From positions 248,001-312,000 of the forward strand of contig NZ_JBBMXV010000003.1 in assembly GCF_037996645.1 (NCBI RefSeq): DNA of 64,000 nucleotides, given 5' to 3'. Under the pieces are notes generated by a model, which was given only the letters and a program-made list of their open reading frames with translations, was not told where the DNA came from and did no database searches. Source of the stretch: Halalkalicoccus tibetensis (GTDB taxonomy: Archaea > Halobacteriota > Halobacteria > Halobacteriales > Halalkalicoccaceae). Positions 52,760 through 61,710 of this stretch are shown here, one piece after another. Within the stretch, counting starts at the first letter, position 1. Every line of letters begins with the position of its first letter. The position numbers were made by a program, and so were the translations under genes.

Positions 52760-53005
52760 ATGGCATCCATCGAGTTCTACGAACTACAGGGCTGTCCGTT
52801 CTGTGCGAAGGTCAGGAACCGCCTCGACGAGCTGGGTCTCGAGTACGAGTCCCACCAGGTCCCGAGCAGCCACGCCGAGCGGACCGAGGTCGAGGAGCTC
52901 ACGGGACAAACGGAGGTACCGGTACTCGTCGACCCGGACCACGGGGTCGAGGGGATGAACGAGAGCGACGACATCGTCGAATACCTCAACGAGACGTACG
53001 CTTAG
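52760..53005 (+). CDS. Glutaredoxin-like thiol oxidoreductase
   Basis: An 81-residue thioredoxin-fold protein with active site [14 protein letters not shown], the cis-Pro segment [10 protein letters not shown] and C-terminal helix [12 protein letters not shown]. It resembles the N-terminal domain of glutathione S-transferases. Haloarchaea use gamma-glutamylcysteine rather than glutathione, so that thiol is the probable partner. The ATG at 52760 follows a GTG at 52757. The stop overlaps the convergent regulator gene by four bases. Confidence 0.88.
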   Translation: MASIEFYELQGCPFCAKVRNRLDELGLEYESHQVPSSHAERTEVEELTGQTEVPVLVDPDHGVEGMNESDDIVEYLNETYA

Positions 53006-53970
53006 GCTAGCTCTTCGGGGGGTGTGGTCCGCTCGCGGATCAGCTCCCGGAGCTCCTCGCCGTCGCGCGCGGATTCGGCTTCCTCGCGCTCGACGATCGC
53101 GGTGCCCTCCACCTCGTCCTTTGGCGCCTTGTCGACGAAGTAGACCGATCGGGTGAGGGTGACCTTCCCGAGCGAGCCCATGATCCGGGCGCGCTTCTCG
53201 GCGGTCTTCGTGAACGCGGAGTTGCCCGTGAGGACGTTCTCCTCCTCGCTGGTGTCCTCGCCGACGGCCTTGAACGGCGCGCGCGTCGTCGGATGCACGT
53301 CGAAGCCGGCCCGTGTGAGCACGGCGATGATCCCCTCGTCCTCGGGCTCGACGGCGGGGTCCTCGGGCATGGGATCGGCGTCGCGGACCTCCTCGGCGCC
53401 GCCCAGCACGTCGACCGGGCTGGTCAGGGGCTCCCCGAAGAGCTCCTCCAAGTCCATCGCCACCTCGATCGAGGCGTTCATGCCGTCCTCGTACTTCGAG
53501 ACCGTCCGGCGCGAGACGCCGAGTTCGGAGGCGAGCTGGCCGAGGCTCCAGCCGCGTTTCTCGCGTTCGTCCGCGAGGATGTCGCTGTCGATGCTGACGT
53601 AGAGCCCGCCGGGGGCGGCGTAGATCATCGGCGGGACGTTCTCGACGAAGAAGTCCATCGCCGTATCCGGGCTGAACACCGGCACCCCGTGGCGGAAGTA
53701 GACGACGCCCGGTTTCAGCTCCTCGTCGCGGGTCCGCAGCCCGATGACGAACGGCGTCGCGTTCAGGTAGGTGCCCAGTCGGCGCATCTCCGCGCCGGTC
53801 GCGCCGTCGAACCCGTCGACGTTGCCGAGGATCTTCACGAGGATCAGGTCCTCGCCGCGGCGTGCCGCGACGTCGAAGCTCTTCGGACGGATGGCACACC
53901 GGTCGCTCACCACGAAGCCCGCGTCCTCGAGCATCGCAGTCACGTTTCCGACCAGTGCAGACCGAGACAT
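53002..53970 (-). CDS. COG1395-type HTH transcriptional regulator
   Basis: A 322-residue archaeal regulator. Residues ~10-110 form an endonuclease-like domain ([23 protein letters not shown]). The central Xre/Cro helix-turn-helix is [26 protein letters not shown], split across two helices. The C-terminal third is another mixed domain. Members are conserved in Euryarchaeota, with unknown targets. The ATG at 53970 is chosen; the AT-rich TTATATAG at about 53976-53983 lies just upstream and suggests a very short or absent leader. Confidence 0.88.
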   Translation of the reverse strand: MSRSALVGNVTAMLEDAGFVVSDRCAIRPKSFDVAARRGEDLILVKILGNVDGFDGATGAEMRRLGTYLNATPFVIGLRTRDEELKPGVVYFRHGVPVFSPDTAMDFFVENVPPMIYAAPGGLYVSIDSDILADEREKRGWSLGQLASELGVSRRTVSKYEDGMNASIEVAMDLEELFGEPLTSPVDVLGGAEEVRDADPMPEDPAVEPEDEGIIAVLTRAGFDVHPTTRAPFKAVGEDTSEEENVLTGNSAFTKTAEKRARIMGSLGKVTLTRSVYFVDKAPKDEVEGTAIVEREEAESARDGEELRELIRERTTPPEELA

Positions 53971-54117
53971 ATTCCTATATAAGTCATTCGAACCATATAT
54001 GTGTTGTGTCGGATACCACCGTCCCGTCCGTCCTTCTCTCCCGGTAGGAAGCATCGGTATTTACCGGGCGCGCGCCGAGCCGAAAGCCGTTAGCCGGGTC
54101 GCCGCCAAGCGACGGCG

Positions 54118-55386
54118 ATGACCGTCGTCGGCATCGACGATACCGACTCGCGCACGCGCGGGATGTGTACGACCTATCTCGCGAGCGAGATCGCCGGCGT
54201 GCTAGCGGAAACGGGAGCGGACGTCGATCCTCCCCTCCTGATCCGGCTCAACCCCGCCGTCGAACACAAGACCCGCGGCAACGCCGCCCTCGCGGTCCAC
54301 GCCGACTGCGATCCCGAGGAGGCGTTCGACGCCGCCCGCGAACTGATCGACGACCTCGCGGAGGTGAGGGACTCGAACACCCAGCCCGGGCTCGTCGTCG
54401 CACCCAGCGACCCCGAGGAAGTCCCCGGGAAGGTCGCCGAGTTCTCCCGTCGAGCTGTTCGCGAGGAGCTCTCCCTCGACGAGGCGCTCGAGGTCGTAGA
54501 GGGGGCGGGCTACTCGCAGGAGGGCTGGGCGGGAGGACGGGGCCGGATCGGTGCGCTCGCGGCGGTCGGTGCGCGGCGGGCGTTCTCCGAGTGGACCCAC
54601 GAGCTGATCGCCTACCGTGAGCGCGGGCGCTGGGGGACCGAACGGAGGGTTGACCCCGACTCCGTGTTCCGGGCCGCCGAGGCCGAGTACCCCGCCGTCT
54701 GGGACACGGTCGACCGCGAAACGGGCGATACGGTCTGTGTGCCCCACACGCCGGGACCGGTCCTCTACGGCATCCGCGGGGACGATCCCGATGCCGTACG
54801 GCGAGCCGTAGAACGCATCGAGAGCGAGCCCGTCGCGAGTAGCGCGCTGTTCCTCACGAACCAGGGCACCGACGTCCACCTGCAGGACGGCGAAATCGGA
54901 TCGGTGGAGGACGGACGGGCCTACCGGCTCGACGGAGTCGTCTCCTCCGCGCCCGAGACCCGACGGGGCGGACACGTCTTCCTCGAGATCGACGACGGGG
55001 ACGATCGGTTGCGGTGTGCGGCGTTCGAGCCGACGAAACGGTTTCGCGACCGCGTGCGCGCACTGCGGGAGGGCGACCGGATCACCGCCTGCGGCGAGGT
55101 CTCGGGGGGAACGCTGAAACTGGAGAAGTTCGCGCTACGCGAGCTGAACCGGATCGAGTACCGGAACCCGCGGTGTCCCGACTGCAGGCGGTCCATGGAG
55201 AGCGCCGGGCGCGAGCAGGGCTATCGCTGTCGGGACTGCTCGACGAGCGCGGAGACGAAGGAGACGATCGAGATCGACAGGGATCTCGAACCGGGTTGGT
55301 ACGAAGTGCCGCCGACCGCGCGGCGGCATATCGCCAAACCCCTCGTTCGGGGCGGGTTCGACGGGCCGGTCCACCCCGAACGATAG
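54118..55386 (+). CDS. tiaS: tRNA(Ile2) 2-agmatinylcytidine synthetase TiaS
   Basis: A 422-residue enzyme that ATP-dependently attaches agmatine to C34 of tRNA-Ile(CAU), so that it reads AUA. The N-terminal VGIDDTDSRTRGM is the unusual kinase-domain motif of TiaS, followed by RLNPAVEHKTRGNAAL, an OB-fold domain and a C-terminal zinc ribbon (CPDCRRSMES ... YRCRDCST). All family domains are present. Confidence 0.95.
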   Translation: MTVVGIDDTDSRTRGMCTTYLASEIAGVLAETGADVDPPLLIRLNPAVEHKTRGNAALAVHADCDPEEAFDAARELIDDLAEVRDSNTQPGLVVAPSDPEEVPGKVAEFSRRAVREELSLDEALEVVEGAGYSQEGWAGGRGRIGALAAVGARRAFSEWTHELIAYRERGRWGTERRVDPDSVFRAAEAEYPAVWDTVDRETGDTVCVPHTPGPVLYGIRGDDPDAVRRAVERIESEPVASSALFLTNQGTDVHLQDGEIGSVEDGRAYRLDGVVSSAPETRRGGHVFLEIDDGDDRLRCAAFEPTKRFRDRVRALREGDRITACGEVSGGTLKLEKFALRELNRIEYRNPRCPDCRRSMESAGREQGYRCRDCSTSAETKETIEIDRDLEPGWYEVPPTARRHIAKPLVRGGFDGPVHPER

Positions 55387-55392
55387 GGTGGG

Positions 55393-55707
55393 CTACCAGT
55401 CGCCCGCGGATGCCGGCTCCTCGGGCGTCTCGGGAACCTTCTCGCCCCGAAGCACGAAGTAGGCGGCCGGGACGACGAGGCCCAACGGGAAGAGGAGGAA
55501 CGACAGGGCGACGCCGATCGCCCACAGCGTTTCGCTGTTCCCGCGATCGGCGGCGTCCTTGTAGACCCAGTAGCCGACGGCGATCCCGATCGCCAGAAAC
55601 ACCAGCGTCGCGACGATCGAGATCAGCCACAGCGTCTCCATGTCGATCGGGAGCTCCTCGGGCGCCTCCGACTGCAACAGCGCCAGCGCGGAAAGCAGCC
55701 GGTCCAT
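55393..55707 (-). CDS. Small two-to-three-helix membrane protein
   Basis: A 104-residue protein with hydrophobic segments LWLISIVATLVFLAIGIAV (split by WVYKDAADRGN) and ALSFLLFPLGLVVPAAYFV, and a Pro/Glu tail. The YKDAADRGNS motif between the helices recurs in haloarchaeal small membrane proteins. It is divergent from the ABC transporter genes over an AT-rich region with CATATATTTC-type TATA candidates. Confidence 0.65.
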   Translation of the reverse strand: MDRLLSALALLQSEAPEELPIDMETLWLISIVATLVFLAIGIAVGYWVYKDAADRGNSETLWAIGVALSFLLFPLGLVVPAAYFVLRGEKVPETPEEPASAGDW

Positions 55708-55926
55708 CTATCTCACCCCGATCGGGGCGTCGGTTCGGCCGTCGGTGCGTCGGTCGGATCGTGTCATCGTGCGAAGACACGTTCCGGGCCGCACCATATA
55801 TTTCTTACTAGAAAAAGCAGAAATATTATATGTAGCTGCCTACCGACCCGGGAATATTTATTTCGTATCAGTTAATAGCGATAAAACATATGTATTGTCT
55901 TCGATAACATCGACTTGATCAAACCT
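55708..55926. promoter_or_regulatory. AT-rich divergent promoter region of the ABC transporter
   Basis: A 219-base gap much richer in A+T than its surroundings. ATATATTTCTT (about 55796-55806) can serve the leftward membrane-protein gene. Rightward candidates are AATATTTATTT (about 55853) and AAAACATATG (about 55886), the latter about 35 bases before the ABC start. Confidence 0.5.
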
Positions 55927-56841
55927 GTGGCTGCAATACGATTAACGGACGTCACGAAACGATACGGCGAGGAGACGGCACTTTCGGAGCTCGACCTCGA
56001 GGTACGGGAGGGCGAGATCTACGGCTTCCTGGGCCCCAACGGCGCCGGGAAGTCGACGACGATCAACCTGCTTCTGGACTTCGTCCGCCCCACGTCGGGC
56101 GAGGTCAGCGTCTTCGGCCACGACGCCCAGGAGGAGGGCCTCGAGATCCGCCGGCGGACGGGGATCCTTCCCGAGGGCTTCGAACTCTACGACCGCCTCT
56201 CGGGCCGGAAACACCTCGAATTCGCCATCGAGTCGAAGGATGCCGACGACGATCCCGACGCGCTGTTCGAGCGGGTCGGGCTCGGCCCCGACGCCGCCGA
56301 GAAGAAGGTCGGGGGCTACTCGAAGGGGATGACCCAGCGGCTCGCGCTCGGCGCGGCGATCGCCGGCGAGCCGGACCTGCTCATCCTGGACGAGCCCTCG
56401 ACCGGGCTCGATCCCGCGGGCGCCCGCGAGATGCGCGAGATCATCCGCGCCGAGCGGGACCGCGGGGCGACGGTGTTCTTCTCCTCGCACATCCTCGAAC
56501 AGGTCGACGCGGTCTGCGATCGCGTGGGGATCCTCCGGGACGGCGAACTCGTCGCCGAGGACTCCGTCGAGGGGCTCCGCGAGTCGACGACCGACCAGAC
56601 GACGCTGGTGGTCGAGCTCGACCGCCTGCCCGACGGCGCGACCGAGCGGGTCGCCGCCCTTGAGGGGGTCTCCGAAGTGACCACGCGGGGCTCGGTCGCG
56701 ACCGTCACCTGCCGTGACGACGCCAAGACGCGGGTGCTGCGGGCGTTCGAGGACGCGGGCGCGACCGTCGAGGACTTCGAGACCGAGGAGTCCTCGCTCG
56801 AGGACCTCTTCATCGACTACACGACGGGGGCGACCGCGTGA
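55927..56841 (+). CDS. ABC transporter ATP-binding protein
   Basis: A 304-residue ATPase subunit of an ABC-2-type exporter. Walker A is GPNGAGKST, the signature is YSKGMTQRLAL, Walker B is LLILDEPSTGLD, and the H-loop is FFSSHILEQ. No ATG is available: GTG at 55927 gives MAAIRLTDVTKRYG, the natural ABC N-terminus, while TTG at 55915 adds four residues. The permease starts at GTG 56838, overlapping the stop (GTGA), so the two are coupled. The substrate is unknown; multidrug or polysaccharide export are common for this group. Confidence 0.93.
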   Translation: MAAIRLTDVTKRYGEETALSELDLEVREGEIYGFLGPNGAGKSTTINLLLDFVRPTSGEVSVFGHDAQEEGLEIRRRTGILPEGFELYDRLSGRKHLEFAIESKDADDDPDALFERVGLGPDAAEKKVGGYSKGMTQRLALGAAIAGEPDLLILDEPSTGLDPAGAREMREIIRAERDRGATVFFSSHILEQVDAVCDRVGILRDGELVAEDSVEGLRESTTDQTTLVVELDRLPDGATERVAALEGVSEVTTRGSVATVTCRDDAKTRVLRAFEDAGATVEDFETEESSLEDLFIDYTTGATA

Positions 56842-57695
56842 GCGCCATCGCCATCGCGAAGAAGGACTTCCAGGACGCCGTGCGCTCGCGCGGGCTGATC
56901 GCGTTGACGCTGATCTTCGTGCTGTTCACCGTCGCCGGCGCCTACGTCGGGACGCAGATCTCGGGCGTGCTCGGCGACGAGGCCGGCGACACGCTCGACC
57001 TGGTCATCGCGCTCCAGTCGCCCGCGAGCTTTCTGGTACCCATCATCGCCCTGCTGATCGGCTACGGCGCGGTCGCCGGCGAGCGCGAGAGCGGCAGCCT
57101 GAAGTTCCTGCTCGGGCTGCCTCACACCCGTCAGGACGTCGTCCTCGGGAAGGTGCTTGGACGAACCGGCGTCGTCGTGGTCTCGATCCTGATCGGCTTC
57201 GCCGCCGGGATGGTCGCGATCTTCGCCTTCACGGGCTCGATCTCGCCCGTCGAGTATCTCGTCTTCACCCTGCTGACGGTCCTTCTGGGGTTCGTCTACG
57301 TCTGTATCGGCGTCGGGCTCTCCGCGATGACGAAGTCGACCACACGCGCCGCGGTCGGCGCGTTCGGCCTACTCGGGCTGTTCTGGCTGCTCTGGAGCGT
57401 CATCGCCCAACTCCTCCTCTATCTCACCTCGGGATCGGTCTTCCCCGAATCGGGCTATCCCGACTGGTACGTCACCTTCCTCTCGCTGCCGCCGGGTCCG
57501 GCGTACGGCTCGGCGCTCGGCGCGGCCCTCGGGGAGTCGGGGCTCGCCGTCGCCAGCACCTACGAGGCCCAGGGCCTGCTCGAGGGCGGCGTCCCGCTGG
57601 TCGCCCAGCCGAGCTTCGGGTTCGTGCTGCTCGCGGCCTGGGCGTTCGTCCCGCTCGCGATCGGCCTGCTCCGGTTCGACCGCGTCGACCTCTAA
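56838..57695 (+). CDS. ABC-2-type transporter permease
   Basis: A 285-residue membrane subunit with six hydrophobic helices, starting AIAKKDFQDAVRSRGL, which is typical of the CcmB/NosY-like ABC2 permease group. GERESGSLKFLLGLPHTRQDV is the coupling helix motif. It pairs with the ATPase encoded immediately upstream. NosY-type proteins work in copper or maturation systems, but nothing nearby confirms that. Confidence 0.9.
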   Translation: MSAIAIAKKDFQDAVRSRGLIALTLIFVLFTVAGAYVGTQISGVLGDEAGDTLDLVIALQSPASFLVPIIALLIGYGAVAGERESGSLKFLLGLPHTRQDVVLGKVLGRTGVVVVSILIGFAAGMVAIFAFTGSISPVEYLVFTLLTVLLGFVYVCIGVGLSAMTKSTTRAAVGAFGLLGLFWLLWSVIAQLLLYLTSGSVFPESGYPDWYVTFLSLPPGPAYGSALGAALGESGLAVASTYEAQGLLEGGVPLVAQPSFGFVLLAAWAFVPLAIGLLRFDRVDL

Positions 57696-57726
57696 GAGTT
57701 ATCCTCCTTCCCCGCCGACGCCACCC

Positions 57727-57906
57727 ATGAACCGTTCGGCCCTCCTCGCGGCGCTGGTGATCGGGATCGTCGGGGCGACCCTCGCCCCGCGGTTCGGCCC
57801 CACCGCCGCGTTCCCGCCGGTTCTCGTCTTCCTGGTCTGCTCGCTCGGTGCGCTCGCCGGCCTCCGGATCGTCTCGTATGCCCTCGCGCTTGACGCTCAG
57901 AGGTAG
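57727..57906 (+). CDS. 59-residue two-helix membrane protein
   Basis: ATG at 57727 and TAG at 57904-57906. Two hydrophobic segments (LLAALVIGIVGATLA and PVLVFLVCSLGALAGL) are separated by PRFGPTAAFP. It follows the permease by 31 bases and may be co-transcribed with the ABC genes. The last bases overlap the convergent NRAMP stop. Confidence 0.6.
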   Translation: MNRSALLAALVIGIVGATLAPRFGPTAAFPPVLVFLVCSLGALAGLRIVSYALALDAQR

Positions 57907-59135
57907 TTCGCGATCGTCCCCGCGAGGTCCTGGGCGGTCAGGGCCGACCCGATGAACAGCACGATCACGACCAGGAGGAACCCGGCCTGCTCGATCCGCG
58001 AGGGATCGAAATACCGGTTGACCGCGGCGAACAGCGCGATCGCCGTGATCGGCAGCCCGATCACGCCGTTGACCGCGGGCATCGTGATCGCGAGCGAGAC
58101 GGGCGTGAAGCCGGTGAAGGCCAGAAGCGGCAGCGCGAACAGCACGGAGAGACAGATCAGCGAGTGGACGACCAGCCGGAACGGGCGGTCGCCGAACATC
58201 GTCTTCCGGCCGTACGCCTGCGGGATCATGAAGCCCGCGCCGAACAGCGTGCCGGTGGCGCTGGTGAAGGAGGCGGCGCCGGCGGCGATGATGAACACGT
58301 CGAGCGCCCAGGGGCCGAGCGCGTCCGCCAGCGGCTCGCCGGGCGCCGTCAGCGTGATGTCGCCGCCGTCCGGGATCGTCATCGCCGCGACGACCATCAC
58401 CGCGATGCTCAGCCCGATCACGGCGACCATCCCGAAGGTGTGATCCCGCCGGTACTTCTCGACGACGTCCCAGTCCTTCGTCCCCGACATGCTGGTCTGG
58501 ATGAAGAAGTTCGGGTAGTAGACGGTCGTCCCGAGCAGCGCGATGATCATCGTGAGGTAGCCGAACTCCGAGACGAGCGTCGGGACGAAACCGGTCGTGA
58601 CGTCACCCAGCGGGAGGTCCAGCCCCATGACGATGACGAGATACGAGCCGAAGATCGCGAGCACGAGCGCGGCGACCACGCCCTCGATGCGGCTGTAGAG
58701 CCGGAGCTCGACGAGCGCGATCCCCAACGCCGCCATCAGGATCGTCCCGATGTAGAGGTTCGAGAGCGGCGAGATGTAGACGAACGCCGCGCCCGCGAGC
58801 GCGTAGTTCGCGACGCTCCAGAACTGCATGATGAAGGAGATCCCGATCGCCAGGGGTTTCGCGGCGGTCTGGCCGATCCGATCGGTGATGTAGATCATCA
58901 GCGGGCGGTCCGCGGCGGCCAGCCGCGCGGACATCTCGTGCATCGCGAGGCCCGCCAGCAGCGCCAGCGGGAGCACCCACAGCAGGGCGAACCCGAAGTC
59001 GCTGCCGGCCTCCGAGAGGATGAACACGGATCCCGCGCCGAAGATGTTCGCCGCGAACAGGAGCCCGAGCCCGTAGCGATTCACGAACTGCTTCGTTCCC
59101 GACACCGAGCGTTCGAAATAGGTGCTCGTACTCAT
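57897..59135 (-). CDS. Divergent NRAMP-family transporter
   Basis: A 412-residue protein with 11 predicted helices, related to NRAMP (SLC11) metal transporters. The two metal-binding motifs are altered. Helix 1 has AANIFGAGSVF where Mn/Fe transporters have DPGN. Helix 6 has YYPNFFIQTS where they have MPH-type residues. A different substrate (perhaps Mg or none) is likely. The ATG at 59135 is chosen because upstream residues are Arg-rich shadow. Confidence 0.75.
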   Translation of the reverse strand: MSTSTYFERSVSGTKQFVNRYGLGLLFAANIFGAGSVFILSEAGSDFGFALLWVLPLALLAGLAMHEMSARLAAADRPLMIYITDRIGQTAAKPLAIGISFIMQFWSVANYALAGAAFVYISPLSNLYIGTILMAALGIALVELRLYSRIEGVVAALVLAIFGSYLVIVMGLDLPLGDVTTGFVPTLVSEFGYLTMIIALLGTTVYYPNFFIQTSMSGTKDWDVVEKYRRDHTFGMVAVIGLSIAVMVVAAMTIPDGGDITLTAPGEPLADALGPWALDVFIIAAGAASFTSATGTLFGAGFMIPQAYGRKTMFGDRPFRLVVHSLICLSVLFALPLLAFTGFTPVSLAITMPAVNGVIGLPITAIALFAAVNRYFDPSRIEQAGFLLVVIVLFIGSALTAQDLAGTIANYL

Positions 59136-59206
59136 CCGGTCTATCGTAACTAAGGACAGATTATACGGATAAGGGTTGAGCTTGCGTGCGAACAGGTCGC
59201 AGCCCG

Positions 59207-60307
59207 TCAGCCGGGATCGGCCTTCAGGCCGCTGCCAGTGAGGGGAACGACCACGTCGTCGGCAGCGTCCAGAACGCCCCGTTCGCGATACTGCCGGAGG
59301 GCCGCGGGCGCCACGGCACACGTCGGCTCCGTGTAGAAGCCCGCGCGGTGGAGCCGGTCGAGTTCGCGTTCCGTGTCGGCCTCCCCGATCGCGATCGCGT
59401 CCCCGTTCGTTTCCTCGATCGCACCCCGGATCTCCCTCCCGCGGACGGGATCGCGGATCCGAACCCCGTCGGCCACGTCGTTTTCACCTCTTTCGCTGTC
59501 GTCGTGGAGCGCCTCGGCGATCGGCGCGTAGCCGGCCGCCTGCGCGCCCAGCAGCCGGGGAAGCGAGTCGGTCCAGCCCGCCTCCAGCAGGGCTCGAAAG
59601 CCCCGATACGCGCCCAGAAAGAGCGTGCCGTGGCCAAGCGGGAGCACGACCGCGTCGGGCACGTGCCAGTCGCGCTGGGCGGCGATCTCGAAGGCCACCG
59701 TCTGGGTGCCGGCGAAGAAGGCCGGGTTCCAGGCGTGGCTCGCGTACCAGCCCTCCCCCGCCTCGACGACCTCGATACACGCCTCGGTGACCGCCTCGCG
59801 GCTCCCCTCGACCCGCACCACCTCGCCGCCCGCCCGTTCGATGGCGGCGAGCTTCGAGGCCGTGGCCGAGGCGGGGACGTAGACCTCCGCGTCGATCCCC
59901 GCCCGGGCCGCGTAGGTCGCGATCGCCGCGCCCGCATTGCCCGAGGAGTCCTCCAGTACCCGCTCGATGCCGAGCTCGGCGGCCCGCGAGAGAACCGTCG
60001 TCGCCCCGCGGTCCTTGAAGCTGCCCGTCGGGAAGACGTACTCGAGTTTGAACTGCGCGTCCCACCCGGGCGCCTCGACCAGCGGCGTGAAGCCCTCGCC
60101 GAGCGTGACCGCGGGCTCGATCGGGAGGAACTCCGAGAACGACCATAGGCCCCGGCGAGTGTCGAGCTCGTCGAAGGCCGGGGGCGGACCCTCGGGGAGC
60201 GGTCGCTCGGCGAGTTCGAGGGGAGACCCACAGGAACAGCGCCACGGTTCGTCCGCGCCCGCGGCGTACGTCCGCTCGCAGGCCGGACAGTACAGGTCGG
60301 CGACCAT
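59207..60307 (-). CDS. Threonine synthase-like PLP enzyme
   Basis: A 366-residue fold-type II PLP protein. An N-terminal zinc knuckle (LYCPACERTYA ... WRCSCGSPL) is followed by LGEGFTPLVEA, the PLP lysine in PTGSFKDRGATT and the SSGNAGAAIATYAA loop. It fits archaeal threonine synthases, which convert O-phosphohomoserine to threonine. Its ATG shares one base with the stop of the upstream aspartoacylase-like gene (TGATG), so they are coupled. Confidence 0.85.
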   Translation of the reverse strand: MVADLYCPACERTYAAGADEPWRCSCGSPLELAERPLPEGPPPAFDELDTRRGLWSFSEFLPIEPAVTLGEGFTPLVEAPGWDAQFKLEYVFPTGSFKDRGATTVLSRAAELGIERVLEDSSGNAGAAIATYAARAGIDAEVYVPASATASKLAAIERAGGEVVRVEGSREAVTEACIEVVEAGEGWYASHAWNPAFFAGTQTVAFEIAAQRDWHVPDAVVLPLGHGTLFLGAYRGFRALLEAGWTDSLPRLLGAQAAGYAPIAEALHDDSERGENDVADGVRIRDPVRGREIRGAIEETNGDAIAIGEADTERELDRLHRAGFYTEPTCAVAPAALRQYRERGVLDAADDVVVPLTGSGLKADPG

Positions 60308-61263
60308 CAGTACGTGTCGATCCCGGTGGCGACCGAGCAGACGTACTCGCCGGTCGCCACTTGGGGAAGCCGCCGTGAGCGCCAGAAGATCCCGTCGCCG
60401 TCGGCCGTCACCTCGGACTTGACTCGCCCGAAGGTGTCCCTGACGGTGAAGACCGTCTCGCCCCGGGAGAGCCGGTCCCCGAGGGCCTTCTCGAAGCGGA
60501 CGAACCCGCCCGACGGCGAGCCGTACTGGTCGAACCCGCTCGCGCGGGTCTGGGTCTCGGGCTCGACCTCCCCGTCGAGGTAGCCGTAGTACCGCAACAC
60601 GTTGAACGAGCCACGGACGCCGTACTTGATGCTGCGGTCGTCCCAGCCGACGCTGCCCCCGAGCTCGGGGTCGATCGTCGGGATCCCCTCGTCGGGGCCG
60701 ACCCGCGCGAGCTGGCCGTTCGGCCCCTTCTGGTCGAGGACGTAGCCACAGCCGAAGACCTTCGCGAGCTCGAGACACTGCTCGTGGAGCCGGTGGCGGG
60801 TCCCACAGCGGACCCGGACCTCGTTGAGCATCCGGCTGGTCGAACCCTGATGGAGGTCGAGGATCCGGTCGGCGCGCTTTGCGGCCTCGAACGTCGCGTG
60901 GGAGATCCGCTCGGAGGAGGTCCCGTCGGCGTCGCCCGGATAGGTGCGGTTGGTCTTCGTGTCGTCGATCGGGTTCCGGTGTTTCGCGACCTGGAAGCCG
61001 TGATAGTTGACGATGCCGACGGCCAGCACCGTCCCGGAAAGCTCCTCGGGGTCGATCCGTGGGATCACCCGCTGGATCACGCCGATTCCGTTGAGCTCGT
61101 CGCCGTCGCTCGCGGCCTGCATGTAGAGGGTGTCGCCGTCGTCCGCGCCGTTCACCACCGCGACCGGCAGCCCGAACTCCCCGCCGTCTCGCGTCTCGCC
61201 GACGACCAGCCGCCCCGTGTCGGTCTCGCCGGGGGCGGCCGCCGCCGTTCCGAGGCTCGTCAT
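60307..61263 (-). CDS. Succinylglutamate desuccinylase/aspartoacylase-family metalloenzyme
   Basis: A 318-residue M14-like zinc amidohydrolase. Metal-binding residues are expected in RILDLHQGSTSRM and the earlier GVIQRVIPRIDPE region; NYHGFQVAKHRNPIDDTKTNRTYPG is the conserved arginine/aspartate segment in two halves. Relatives cleave N-acyl amino acids. The pairing with threonine synthase suggests amino-acid metabolism, but the substrate is not determined. Confidence 0.8.
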   Translation of the reverse strand: MTSLGTAAAAPGETDTGRLVVGETRDGGEFGLPVAVVNGADDGDTLYMQAASDGDELNGIGVIQRVIPRIDPEELSGTVLAVGIVNYHGFQVAKHRNPIDDTKTNRTYPGDADGTSSERISHATFEAAKRADRILDLHQGSTSRMLNEVRVRCGTRHRLHEQCLELAKVFGCGYVLDQKGPNGQLARVGPDEGIPTIDPELGGSVGWDDRSIKYGVRGSFNVLRYYGYLDGEVEPETQTRASGFDQYGSPSGGFVRFEKALGDRLSRGETVFTVRDTFGRVKSEVTADGDGIFWRSRRLPQVATGEYVCSVATGIDTY

Positions 61264-61392
61264 TACCCCTAGACGACGCGGCCACGCTCTTTAGGCGTTC
61301 GATTGTGCCATCTGCCGTACCTATCGGGCCGCACCCGGGCGCGCGGTCGGCGGAACCGGGACGCCTTTCTCCCCCGGCTTCCAACCCCGACC

Positions 61393-61668
61393 GTGAGCGA
61401 CAGTACCCCGGAGGGCCCCTCGCTCGCGGCGCTGTTCCTCGACCTCGGGGTCCGCCGTCACGCCGCCGTCGGCCTCGTCGTCGGCGTCGCGGTCGCCCTC
61501 CTCGCGTACGTCTACCGGATCGTGATCGTCGACGCCGCCCCCGGCGTCGAGAGCTCGCCGCTGTTGTTCGGCGTGCTCGCGGTGACCCTCGCCGTCTCGG
61601 TCGCGGCGCTGGTCGCGATCGTCCTGACGATCGCCTCGGCGGTCCGGCGGGCCAAACGACTCGACTAA
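61393..61668 (+). CDS. Small two-helix membrane protein
   Basis: A 91-residue protein starting at GTG 61393. Two hydrophobic segments (AAVGLVVGVAVALLAYVY and VLAVTLAVSVAALVAIVL) flank DAAPGVESSP, with a basic tail (RRAKRLD). It is divergent from the aspartoacylase-like gene, and citrate synthase follows. No family is recognised. Confidence 0.6.
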   Translation: MSDSTPEGPSLAALFLDLGVRRHAAVGLVVGVAVALLAYVYRIVIVDAAPGVESSPLLFGVLAVTLAVSVAALVAIVLTIASAVRRAKRLD

Positions 61669-61710
61669 GGAACGGTAATCCTTAACCGGGATGGTCATCA
61701 ATCTCCGGGT

